Shown: in pieces, positions 24,452-31,851 of the stretch
Layout of the letters: the number at the start of each line of letters is the position of its first letter
Position numbering within the stretch: position 1 is the first letter of the stretch
Source: Dielma sp000508965
GTDB taxonomy: Bacteria; Bacillota_I; Bacilli_A; Erysipelotrichales; Erysipelotrichaceae
Direction of reading: 5' to 3'
Length of the DNA: 64,000 bases
Assembly (NCBI GenBank): GCA_000508965.1
Contig: BAHV02000011.1
Span: 10,358-74,357, forward strand
Notes under the pieces: model-generated
Databases searched by the model: none
What the model was told of the DNA's origin: nothing
Seen by the model: the letters and a program-made list of their open reading frames with translations, nothing else
Program-made: the position numbers and the translations under genes

Positions 24452-25135
24452 ATGTTTAAAAAAATCCTTTCATTTTTATTTGAAGAAGATGATGAAGTCG
24501 TAGTCGATGACGATTTAGAAAAGGTTGATTTCAGCCGCGTTCAAAATGAGGAATTCTCATCCATCGTCAACAGTGAGAAACGAGTCGATCAGCTGCGCCC
24601 GCAGCCGCGTCCGCAGGCACAGCCAATCAGCCGGCCAATCGATGCGGAAAGTGAACCGGTTACACGGACACAGACCATTGATATTAAGCTGGAACCTGAA
24701 AAGAAGGAACCGGTGCGCCCGCAGCGTGAGGTTCAAAAAACAGTGAAGAAGGAGTTTGAATTTTCACCTGTCATTTCACCGATGTTTGGTTCGAGCGAAG
24801 TGAAAAAGCCGAAACGTCAGGCGCCAATCGTGGAAACCGGCCCTGCTAAGAAACGCAACGCTTTAGGTACCGTTATTTCTCCGATGTATGGTCAGAGCGA
24901 ACTGGATCGTTTTGAAAGTGAAGCACAGATCGAGCTTCAGGAAAAAGAAAAACGTCAGGAAAGCGCGCCGATCATTGAAGAAGTTGAAGAAGGCTTGTCG
25001 CTGGATGATTTAATTGTAAATGAAAGTGAAAACAGCCTTGATGACTGCGTGCAGTTTTCATTATTTGGCGATGAGACGCCGTTAAGTAATATCGAGTTAG
25101 AAAATGCCGATAAAAAAGAAGAAAAAGAAGCTTAG
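24452..25135 (+). CDS. Unrecognised acidic protein in the sftA position, with repeated SPM(F/Y)G motifs
   Basis: 227 residues, mostly disordered by composition (Glu, Pro, Arg, Gln rich). A short hydrophobic/basic N-terminal helix (M-F-K-K-I-L-S-F-L-F) is followed by an acidic run, a Gln-Pro-Arg segment, and two copies of V-I-S-P-M-(F/Y)-G-x-S-E at about 108-118 and 144-154, plus an acidic C-terminus. In Bacillus the gene between ytpR and murC is sftA (ytpS), a DNA translocase with a disordered N-terminal part. No motor domain or Walker motif exists here. It may be a stand-alone equivalent of that N-terminal part or a septum-linked adaptor; both are inference. RBS GGGAGG, 5 bases after ytpR. 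Confidence 0.75.
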   Translation: MFKKILSFLFEEDDEVVVDDDLEKVDFSRVQNEEFSSIVNSEKRVDQLRPQPRPQAQPISRPIDAESEPVTRTQTIDIKLEPEKKEPVRPQREVQKTVKKEFEFSPVISPMFGSSEVKKPKRQAPIVETGPAKKRNALGTVISPMYGQSELDRFESEAQIELQEKEKRQESAPIIEEVEEGLSLDDLIVNESENSLDDCVQFSLFGDETPLSNIELENADKKEEKEA

Positions 25136-25147
25136 GGAGATGAAAGC

Positions 25148-26449
25148 ATGGTTCACTTTATAGGTATTAAAGGTTCAGGTATGGCATCCCTGGCATGTAT
25201 TCTAAATGATTTAGGTGAAACAGTAACCGGATCCGATATTGAAAAATATATCTTTACCCAACAGCCGTTAGAGGCGAGAAAGATTAAAATCACACCCTTT
25301 GATGCGGATAATATTCAGCCGGGGATGAATGTCATTATCGGCAATGCGTTTGATGAAAGTAATTGCGAAGTTGCTAAAGCACTGCATACCGAAGGTGTTC
25401 ACAGCTATTATTATCATGAATATTTGGGCCAGCTGGTCGAACGTTATACAACCATCAGTGTAGCGGGTACACACGGCAAAACGACAACGACCGGCATGCT
25501 GTCACACATGATGTCAGCTTTAAATAAAACGGGCTATCTGATTGGTGACGGCACTGGTGAAATGCCAAAAGACAGCCATTATTTCGCCTTGGAATCGTGT
25601 GAATACCAACGGCATTTTATGGCTTATCATCCTGATTATGCGATTATTACCAATATTGATTTGGATCATATTGATTATTATAAAGATTTAGAAGATTATA
25701 AGAGCGCTTTTGAGGCTTTTGCCAATCAGGTAAAGAAGGCTGTGGTGGTCTGCGGCGATGATGAGAATATTCGATTGTTATCAATTAAGACACCGATGCT
25801 GACTTATGGCTTTAATGATTGTGACGATGTCCGGGCTGTGAATTTTCAAGAGGATGAACACGGCATGCGCTTTGATTTATATTATCATCATAAGTTCTTC
25901 CATCATTTTGAATTGCCTTATGTGGGCAGACATATGCTTTTAAATTCATTGGCAGTCATTGCCATCGCGCTTCTTGAGGGGGCTGACGGTGATCTGATTC
26001 AATCACAGATGAGCAGCTTCGGCGGTGTAAAGCGCAGGTTTAATATTGAAGAAAACGGGCAATATGTTTATGTTGATGACTATGCGCATCATCCGACTGC
26101 TATTAAAGCAACGATTGAAGCGGCCCGTGTTCGCTTTCCGGGCAAAAAAATCATCGCTGTTTTTAAACCGGATCGTTATTCTCGCATTTATGCCTTTATG
26201 AATGATTTTGCGCAAAGCTTAAGCGGTGCGGATGAAGTTGTTCTTTGCCCGTTCCCGGAAAATGCCAAGCATGAAGAAGGCATCGATATCACAATTGAGG
26301 ATCTTCAGAAACTGATTCCCAATGCCGAGGTAATGGTTGAGAATGAAGCAAATGCGAAGCGTTTAGCGGCTTATGGAGAAGCAGTGTATCTATTTATGAG
26401 TTCAAAAGATATCTATAAATTTAAAAATATTGTAAAGAGTTTTCATTAA
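25148..26449 (+). CDS. murC: UDP-N-acetylmuramate--L-alanine ligase
   Basis: 433-residue cytosolic ligase adding L-Ala to UDP-MurNAc. N-terminal nucleotide-binding G-I-K-G-S-G-M-A-S-L-A, P-loop G-T-H-G-K-T-T-T-T (about 107-115), the Mur-ligase E-S-C-E-Y and N-I-D-L-D-H-I-D-Y motifs and the C-terminal D-D-Y-A-H-H-P-T (about 317) are all there. It starts 12 bases after the previous stop. Confidence 0.96.
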   Translation: MVHFIGIKGSGMASLACILNDLGETVTGSDIEKYIFTQQPLEARKIKITPFDADNIQPGMNVIIGNAFDESNCEVAKALHTEGVHSYYYHEYLGQLVERYTTISVAGTHGKTTTTGMLSHMMSALNKTGYLIGDGTGEMPKDSHYFALESCEYQRHFMAYHPDYAIITNIDLDHIDYYKDLEDYKSAFEAFANQVKKAVVVCGDDENIRLLSIKTPMLTYGFNDCDDVRAVNFQEDEHGMRFDLYYHHKFFHHFELPYVGRHMLLNSLAVIAIALLEGADGDLIQSQMSSFGGVKRRFNIEENGQYVYVDDYAHHPTAIKATIEAARVRFPGKKIIAVFKPDRYSRIYAFMNDFAQSLSGADEVVLCPFPENAKHEEGIDITIEDLQKLIPNAEVMVENEANAKRLAAYGEAVYLFMSSKDIYKFKNIVKSFH

Positions 26450-26451
26450 TC

Positions 26452-26480
26452 TTGAAATAGGTTTCAAAGTGTTGTACACT
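26452..26480 (+). promoter_or_regulatory. Promoter of the DUF948-YtxH-ccpA segment
   Basis: TTGAAA (26452-26457), 17-bp spacer, TACACT (26475-26480). The -35 is the left arm of the perfect inverted repeat TTGAAA-TAGG-TTTCAA (26452-26467), which could be an operator. Confidence 0.65.
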
Positions 26481-26497
26481 TAATATGAGGTGTTACT

Positions 26498-26896
26498 ATG
26501 ACTACAGATCAGTTTATTGAATTTTTTAGTGAATTGTGTTCAAAGCTTTTGCCGATCATCGGGGTAATTGTTTTGATTTATGTGATTCTTCTGCTGAGAA
26601 AAATCATACAATTCTTTGTAAGCATGCAGAAGACAATGGTTACTGTTGATTCAACGGTGAGTGTTGTCGAGGAACAGATCAGAAAGCTGGACGCACCGCT
26701 GAATACGGTCACAGAATTTTCTCAGACCTTGGATAATCTGCATGAAATGAGTCAGAATGCTGTTAAATCCGCATTGCTGGCATTGATATCAAATCTGAAT
26801 GTAATTCGTGACTGGCTGTTGAATCATGGCGGGGTTGACGAATCAGAAAATACGGCTGCAGAACCAGCACCAGCTGCTGAAGAAAGTCAGGACTAA
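26498..26896 (+). CDS. ytxG: DUF948 membrane protein (YtxG-like)
   Basis: 132 residues. One N-terminal transmembrane helix (about 16-38), then a predicted helical/coiled-coil region with the heptad-like V-D-S-T-V-S-V-V-E-E-Q-I-R-K-L typical of DUF948, and an Ala/Glu-rich tail. Bacillus has the homologue ytxG directly after murC as here; it is part of the general stress response there. Function unknown. Confidence 0.82.
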   Translation: MTTDQFIEFFSELCSKLLPIIGVIVLIYVILLLRKIIQFFVSMQKTMVTVDSTVSVVEEQIRKLDAPLNTVTEFSQTLDNLHEMSQNAVKSALLALISNLNVIRDWLLNHGGVDESENTAAEPAPAAEESQD

Positions 26897-26910
26897 AGGA
26901 GGTCAAACTT

Positions 26911-27552
26911 ATGGAAGAGCCTAATGCAAAGCTGAATAATGAAGAAGTTGCTGAAGAAGCAAAGGAAATTGAAAAGGAAGTTAAGTATAAAATCATCACT
27001 TTGCAGGATGAAGAAGAAAAAGGAAATACAAATCCATTTATTGATCAGGTAATTAAGGAATTGGAACGAATTTCTGAAGAATTCAAAAAATGGTGCAGAG
27101 AAAATGATGATCCTGAAAAACGGGCTGAGGTAAAGGCTAAGATTCAGCTTGAAATCGACCGCCTGATCAGTTTTTCTAAGGAGAAGGTTGATTCATTAAA
27201 AGAAAATGAAGATTTGATGCATAAGCTTGAGACTGGTAAGGAAACGGTAAAGAAAACAGCTGAAACAGTAATTTCTGCCATTGATACCAGTGTTCAGGAT
27301 ATTCTGAATAATCCGGCAATTGCGTCAACCATCGATACGGTTTCAGATAAAATCGTTGAAGTAATACAAGATGAGCATGTACAGGATGGTATTGATAAGG
27401 TACGCCGTTCAACGCTGAAGGCTGCAGAAAGTGCGCTGGAAGGCTTGAAAAAGGTATTAAAGGCGGATGAGCTTAAAGAGAAGGATGAAGCCAAAGCTGC
27501 ACAATACTGCCTTGAAACATCTGAAAAAGCTGATGAAGAAGAACAAGGTTAG
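26911..27552 (+). CDS. Helical hypothetical protein in the YtxH position
   Basis: 213 residues, highly charged and almost wholly helical, with no transmembrane helix. Repeated patterns such as K-E-K-V-D-S-L-K-E-N and S-T-L-K-A-A-E-S-A-L-E-G-L-K-K-V resemble the amphipathic segments of YtxH/apolipoprotein-like stress proteins, but YtxH normally begins with a membrane helix that is missing here. Position between the DUF948 gene and ccpA is that of ytxH. Name kept open. RBS AAAGGAGG. Confidence 0.75.
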   Translation: MEEPNAKLNNEEVAEEAKEIEKEVKYKIITLQDEEEKGNTNPFIDQVIKELERISEEFKKWCRENDDPEKRAEVKAKIQLEIDRLISFSKEKVDSLKENEDLMHKLETGKETVKKTAETVISAIDTSVQDILNNPAIASTIDTVSDKIVEVIQDEHVQDGIDKVRRSTLKAAESALEGLKKVLKADELKEKDEAKAAQYCLETSEKADEEEQG

Positions 27553-27560
27553 GTGAAGAT

Positions 27561-28553
27561 ATGAAAAGAATTACTATTTATGATGTTGCGAAGGAAGCCG
27601 ATGTATCGCTGGCTACTGTATCAAGGGTTATCAACGGCAGTGAAGTAGTTCGTGAGGATACTCGTGTGAAGGTACAGGAAGCGATTGAAAAGCTGGGTTA
27701 CAAACCGAATGCGATTGCTCAGGGGCTCGCTTTGCAGAAAACTACGACGATTGCGCTGATCGTTCCGGAGGCGAGTTTCTTCTATACCGGACAGATTATC
27801 AATGGTCTGATCGATGTTGCTAAGATTTATAAATACAACATCGTTTTACATACGGCTACTGAGGGTATCATTGAAATGAATGATATCATTGAAACAATTA
27901 TTAAGTCACGGGTTGACGGCGTAGTGATTTTTAATGATAAATTGTCAAAAAATGAACTGAATACGCTGACACGTTATCAAGTACCAATCGTTGTCATCGG
28001 CAATAAAATGTCTGACGATACCATTGGCTCTGTCTATGTTGACTACTCTAAGCTGGTTTATGATTTTACTGCGAAGTATCTCAATAAAGGCATTACCGAT
28101 ATTGCTTTAGTTGAGGATCGTAAGAATCCGGCAATGATCAAGCAATTGTTTGATGGCATTTCCCGTGCTTTTGCGGATGCCGGCAAGAGCTTTGACAATT
28201 ACATTGAAATTCCTAAGGATTATCGTTCATCTTATTTATTCCTGCAGGAGTATTTTAAGAGTCATAAACATGAGTTAGTAATCACTTATCGTGATTCACA
28301 GGCAATGGCTGTACTGAATACCGCCGCTGAAAATAATATCCGCATTCCTGAGGACATGGAAGTTGTCTGCATCCTTGACAGCAAGTACAACGCGATGGCA
28401 AGACCGCAGATCTCAGGATTTAAGATTCCGGATTATGATTTAGGCGCCGTAGCGATGCGTGTGATGACAAAGATGCTTCATGATGAAGATGAGGTTATTG
28501 ATAAGGAAATTGAATTGAGTTATATTTATTCACCACGTAAATCTACGAAATAA
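27561..28553 (+). CDS. ccpA: Catabolite control protein A
   Basis: 330-residue LacI-family regulator. The HTH and hinge read T-I-Y-D-V-A-K-E-A-D-V-S-L-A-T-V-S-R-V-I-N-G and L-G-Y-K-P-N-A-I-A-Q-G-L-A, very close to Bacillus CcpA, as is M-Y-K-Y-N-I-like I-Y-K-Y-N-I-V-L near residue 93. It would bind cre sites when complexed with HPr-Ser46-P and repress or activate carbon genes. Position just before tyrS and after murC-ytxGH agrees with ccpA of Bacillus. I did not find a convincing cre site in the window. Confidence 0.9.
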   Translation: MKRITIYDVAKEADVSLATVSRVINGSEVVREDTRVKVQEAIEKLGYKPNAIAQGLALQKTTTIALIVPEASFFYTGQIINGLIDVAKIYKYNIVLHTATEGIIEMNDIIETIIKSRVDGVVIFNDKLSKNELNTLTRYQVPIVVIGNKMSDDTIGSVYVDYSKLVYDFTAKYLNKGITDIALVEDRKNPAMIKQLFDGISRAFADAGKSFDNYIEIPKDYRSSYLFLQEYFKSHKHELVITYRDSQAMAVLNTAAENNIRIPEDMEVVCILDSKYNAMARPQISGFKIPDYDLGAVAMRVMTKMLHDEDEVIDKEIELSYIYSPRKSTK

Positions 28554-28554
28554 G

Positions 28555-28582
28555 TTGACAAATCGTTTTGAATCAATATACT
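28555..28582 (+). promoter_or_regulatory. tyrS promoter
   Basis: Consensus TTGACA (28555-28560), 16-bp spacer, TATACT (28577-28582). The transcript starts near 28589, at the beginning of the T-box leader. Confidence 0.85.
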
Positions 28583-28589
28583 GTTTAAT

Positions 28590-28796
28590 ATAAGCGTTGA
28601 AGAGAAAAGAGCTATCGGTATTATGCAAAGAGATGTGATGGTTGGTGAAAATCACAGATAAGCCGATAGAAATACACCTTGGAGCTGTCTATTGCAAAGA
28701 TAGACCGGTTGATTCCGTTATCTGATTGAGGGCATGTGTTTTCACATGAACTAAGGTGGTACCACGCTAAGCGTCCTTGGATAGGACGCTTTTTTA
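28590..28796 (+). promoter_or_regulatory. T-box leader of tyrS
   Basis: About 200-nt tRNA-sensing leader. Stem I pairs CTATCGG (28611-28617) with CCGATAG; the downstream A-rich strand holds TAC (28673-28675), a Tyr codon and likely specifier. The conserved T-box AAGGTGGTACCACG is at 28753-28766 and the terminator GCGTCC...GGACGC with a T run is at 28771-28796. Uncharged tRNA-Tyr should stabilise the antiterminator and allow tyrS expression. Confidence 0.93.
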
Positions 28797-28816
28797 TTTG
28801 ATGGAGGAAAAAGAAA

Positions 28817-30049
28817 ATGAAATTATTTGAAGAATTAAAATGGCGAGGATTGATTGAAAGTGTCACTTCGCCGGAACTTGAAGAAAAAATCAATAATGGC
28901 GGCATGACGTTTTATATTGGTACTGACCCTACGGCTGACAGCCTGCATATCGGACATTTTTCTTCGATGTTAACAGCTAAACGGTTAGCTGATCATGGGC
29001 ATCATCCGATTATTCTGGTCGGCGGCGGTACCGGCCTGATTGGTGATCCGCGTTCAACTTCTGAGCGTGATGTGATTTCAAAGGATGTGCTGAATAAGAA
29101 TTTTGAAGCTTTAAGCAAGCAAATCACGACTATTTTTGATTGTGAGTTAGTAAATAACTATGACTGGTACAAAGAGCTGAACTTTATTGATTATCTGCGT
29201 GATTACGGCAAGCTGTTTAATGTGAATTACATGTTAAGTAAGGAAACAGTAAAAAGCCGTCTGGAATCAGGCATTTCATATACCGAATTCTCATATATGA
29301 TCCTGCAGTCCATTGACTTTCTGCATCTTTATGAAACCAAAAACTGTGTTATGCAGATCGGCGGTCAGGATCAATGGGGCAATATCACTTCAGGATTAGA
29401 GCTGATCCGCAAGAAACATGGTGCCAATACTGAATGTTATGGCTTTACGATGCCGCTGATTACCAAGGCAGACGGTACGAAATTTGGTAAGAGTGAAAGT
29501 GGTTCTGTCTGGCTGGATAAGAATAAGACCTCTTCTTATGAGATGTATCAATTTTTAGTGAATTCTGAAGATGAAAAGGTCATTGATTACTTGAAAAAGC
29601 TGACCTTTATGAATAAAGAAGAAATTCAGGCTTATGAGGAAAAGGTAAAAACTGAACCGCATCTGCGTGAGGCTCAAAAGGCACTGGCTCAGTCAGTTGT
29701 AACATTCCTACATGGTGAAGAAGAATATCAAAAAGCATTAAAGATTACGAATGTATTATTCAAAGGCAATATCCGTGAGCTTGATGAAAGTGAATTAAAA
29801 GATGCTTTCCACGGCTTTGAAAAACGTGAAGTTGCGAATACACTGCCATTGGTTGACGCGCTTGTTGAGGGGGGGATTGCCAGCAGCAAACGTGAAGCCC
29901 GTGAATGGATCAAACAAGGTTCAATTCAGGTAAATGGTGATAAGGTTACCGATCTTGAAGCGGTGCTGACACCAGAAAATGCATTGTTGGCAAATCTGAC
30001 TTTGATTAAAAAGGGGAAACGTAATTATTATTTACTTGAACATAAATAA
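28817..30049 (+). CDS. tyrS: Tyrosyl-tRNA synthetase
   Basis: 410-residue class I synthetase of the TyrRS-1 type. HIGH-like H-I-G-H (about 46-49), Y-T-E-F-S-Y-M-I-L-Q-S-I-D-F and Q-I-G-G-Q-D-Q-W-G-N tyrosine-binding blocks, the KMSKS-like K-F-G-K-S (about 228), and a C-terminal S4 RNA-binding domain with S-K-R-E-A-R-E-W-I-K-Q-G-S-I (about 348-362). RBS GATGGAGG. Controlled by the T-box leader. Confidence 0.97.
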   Translation: MKLFEELKWRGLIESVTSPELEEKINNGGMTFYIGTDPTADSLHIGHFSSMLTAKRLADHGHHPIILVGGGTGLIGDPRSTSERDVISKDVLNKNFEALSKQITTIFDCELVNNYDWYKELNFIDYLRDYGKLFNVNYMLSKETVKSRLESGISYTEFSYMILQSIDFLHLYETKNCVMQIGGQDQWGNITSGLELIRKKHGANTECYGFTMPLITKADGTKFGKSESGSVWLDKNKTSSYEMYQFLVNSEDEKVIDYLKKLTFMNKEEIQAYEEKVKTEPHLREAQKALAQSVVTFLHGEEEYQKALKITNVLFKGNIRELDESELKDAFHGFEKREVANTLPLVDALVEGGIASSKREAREWIKQGSIQVNGDKVTDLEAVLTPENALLANLTLIKKGKRNYYLLEHK

Positions 30050-30099
30050 TTAGAAAACCTGATCTGCCCTGCGTATATAGAGGTAGGAGGGAGCTAATT

Positions 30100-30189
30100 A
30101 TGAATACAATAGGTTTACCTGCATATGCGATCGTTTCGGCAACGGCTTATGTTATTTATCGGTATTTAAATGCGAAAAAAGGCAAATAG
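30100..30189 (+). CDS. 29-residue putative membrane peptide
   Basis: Short open frame with an excellent ribosome site (TAGGAGGG, 8 bases before ATG). The product has one hydrophobic helix (about residues 4-22) and a basic end K-K-G-K. Its last codons form the left arm of a strong terminator. I do not recognise it; small holin-like or type I toxin peptides have a similar look, but nothing proves that. It lies between tyrS and the structured leader-like region before murF. Confidence 0.65.
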   Translation: MNTIGLPAYAIVSATAYVIYRYLNAKKGK

Positions 30190-30197
30190 CCTTTTTT
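30175..30197 (+). terminator. Terminator of tyrS and the small peptide gene
   Basis: AAAAAAGGC (30175-30183) pairs with GCCTTTTTT (30189-30197), AAATA loop. The stop codon of the small gene is inside it. Confidence 0.9.
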
Positions 30198-30232
30198 CAT
30201 TATATAGGAATTACATATGCAGGCATCTACCG

Positions 30233-30253
30233 GATATATTTATAAAATATATC
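30233..30253 (+). repeat. Perfect 9-bp A/T-rich inverted repeat
   Basis: GATATATTT (30233-30241) and AAATATATC (30245-30253) around ATA. There is no T run after it, so it is not a normal terminator; it may be an operator or simply A/T-rich DNA. Confidence 0.6.
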
Positions 30254-30268
30254 TGATAATAGTAATAA

Positions 30269-30419
30269 AGCTGTATGGAAAGGTTTGGGCACGACGCTAA
30301 TACAGCTGGTAAAACAGAGACATTAAAATACAGGAAGGAACTGTTATCGATGATGGCATGATTTCCTGAAGGGGGAGAAATCATTTTCTTGGGTACTGAC
30401 AGGTACGGATTTCTCGTGC
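30269..30419 (+). ncRNA. Candidate structured RNA before murF
   Basis: About 150 nt without coding potential but with several strong stems: AGCTGTAT (30269-30276)/ATACAGCT (30300-30307); AACAG (30313-30317)/CTGTT (30341-30345); ATGATTTC (30358-30365)/GAAATCAT (30377-30384) closing CTGAAGGGGGA; GTAC (30393-30396)/GTAC (30403-30406); and GCACGA (30289-30294)/TCGTGC (30414-30419), which would close the whole element but competes with the first stem. No class I know (T-box, FMN, TPP, lysine, SAM, c-di-AMP, c-di-GMP) fits. Because the murF promoter lies after it, it is more likely a separate small RNA than a murF leader. Confidence 0.45.
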
Positions 30420-30435
30420 ACAATGGAAAAGTTAT

Positions 30436-30443
30436 GCTATAAT
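30436..30443 (+). promoter_or_regulatory. murF promoter -10
   Basis: TATAAT at 30438-30443 preceded by TGC (extended -10). It puts the transcript start near 30450 and so excludes the upstream start codon at 30445. Confidence 0.65.
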
Positions 30444-30471
30444 ATTGAAAGAAATGTTAGAGGGTTTGGCA

Positions 30472-31851
30472 ATGATAAAAAAAACAGTTTCTGAAATCCG
30501 GCAGATGCTAGGATCAAAGAATGAAAATACGGTGTATGATGAGGTTGCAATCAAGGGAGTCTGTATTGATTCACGGCAGGTTGAACCCGGTAATTTATTT
30601 ATTCCGCTTGTTGGCGAGCGGGTGAATGGCCACGCCTATGCAGACATGGCTTTAGCCAAGGGTGCAGCTGCCCTGCTTTGGAATGTGAATGAGCCCAACC
30701 CGCCTAAGGATGCGGCAGTAATCTTAGTTGAAGATACGGCAGCAGCGCTTTGGCGGCTGGCGGGTGCGTATCGGCTGCTTTGTCATTATAAGACGGTGGG
30801 AATTACCGGCAGTAATGGCAAGACTTCCACGAAGGATATGGTAGCTGGCGTGTTGTCTGAGCGTTATCGGGTGATGAAGACACAGGGGAACCACAACAAT
30901 GAGATTGGTGTACCGCTGACACTGCTTTCCTTTGATGAGGATATCGATGTGGCGGTTGTGGAAATGGGAATGGAAAATCGCCATGAAATTGAAGCCTTAT
31001 GTGAGATTGTGAAACCGGATATTGGGATTATTACCAATGTTGGTGTAGCGCATCTTGAAAATTTAGGCAGTATGGCGAATATCGCCAAAGCTAAATGTGA
31101 ATTGATTGAAGGGTTACATAACGGCAGTGCTTTCTTTTATAATGGCGATGATCCTTATCTTGGTCAGGAAATTCCATCTCATGATCTGCGTCAGCTCAGG
31201 GTGCAAACCTTTGGCGAGGGTGAGCACAATGACTGTATGCTTACATCGTTTTCTCAGAATCATGAAGGCATCACATTTACGCTTTCACTGACTGATGAAG
31301 CGTTCAGCTGTAATATTCTCGGCCGCCATCAGGCGATGAATGGCTGTGCGGCTTATTTAGTGGGCCATGAGCTAGGGATGAGCGATGAAGAAATACAGCG
31401 TGGTTTTCAGCGTGTGGAAACAACCAGTATGCGCAATGAATTAAGCTCAGTGGGTCAATGGCTGGTGCTGAATGACGCATATAAATCCAATCCGCAAAGT
31501 GCTTTGGCTGCTTTAGCTACTTTCAATCAGATAAAGGGCGGCAACCGCATAGCGGTGCTTGGTGATATGCTTGATTTAGGTGTTACAAGTCCTATGCTTC
31601 ATGAACAGCTTGGCCGTGACTGCGCAAATTTTAAGCTGGATAAGGTTTTCTGCCTGGGCCCAATGGCTGAATATATTGCCAAGGGAGCAAAAGCGGCTGG
31701 TATCAGCGATGTTCGGCATTTTATTGAACGGGATGAACTGATTGCTGCCTTGCTTGCGGAAACAGATCATGAGGCAACCGTATTATTTAAAGGCTCACGG
31801 GGGATGAAGCTCGATGAGATATTCGATCAGATAAAGGAAAAGGTTAAATAA
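30472..31851 (+). CDS. murF: UDP-MurNAc-tripeptide--D-Ala-D-Ala ligase
   Basis: 459-residue Mur ligase adding the D-Ala-D-Ala dipeptide in the cytosol. The N-terminal domain has I-D-S-R-x-V-x-P-G-N-L-F-I-P-L and G-H-x-Y/A, the P-loop is G-I-T-G-S-N-G-K-T-S-T-K (about 112-123), with the M-G-M and I-T-N-V-G-x-A-H-L-E motifs after it and a C-terminal N-D-A-Y-K-S-N-P domain. ATG 30472 with AGAGGG site chosen. Its product needs D-Ala-D-Ala from the next gene; the stop is directly abutted by the ddl ATG. Confidence 0.95.
   Translation: MIKKTVSEIRQMLGSKNENTVYDEVAIKGVCIDSRQVEPGNLFIPLVGERVNGHAYADMALAKGAAALLWNVNEPNPPKDAAVILVEDTAAALWRLAGAYRLLCHYKTVGITGSNGKTSTKDMVAGVLSERYRVMKTQGNHNNEIGVPLTLLSFDEDIDVAVVEMGMENRHEIEALCEIVKPDIGIITNVGVAHLENLGSMANIAKAKCELIEGLHNGSAFFYNGDDPYLGQEIPSHDLRQLRVQTFGEGEHNDCMLTSFSQNHEGITFTLSLTDEAFSCNILGRHQAMNGCAAYLVGHELGMSDEEIQRGFQRVETTSMRNELSSVGQWLVLNDAYKSNPQSALAALATFNQIKGGNRIAVLGDMLDLGVTSPMLHEQLGRDCANFKLDKVFCLGPMAEYIAKGAKAAGISDVRHFIERDELIAALLAETDHEATVLFKGSRGMKLDEIFDQIKEKVK

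Noticed and set aside
30330..30345. GGAAGGAA resembling the SRP RNA tetraloop region
   Set aside because: The flanking bases do not form the conserved domain IV helix and internal loops of SRP RNA.
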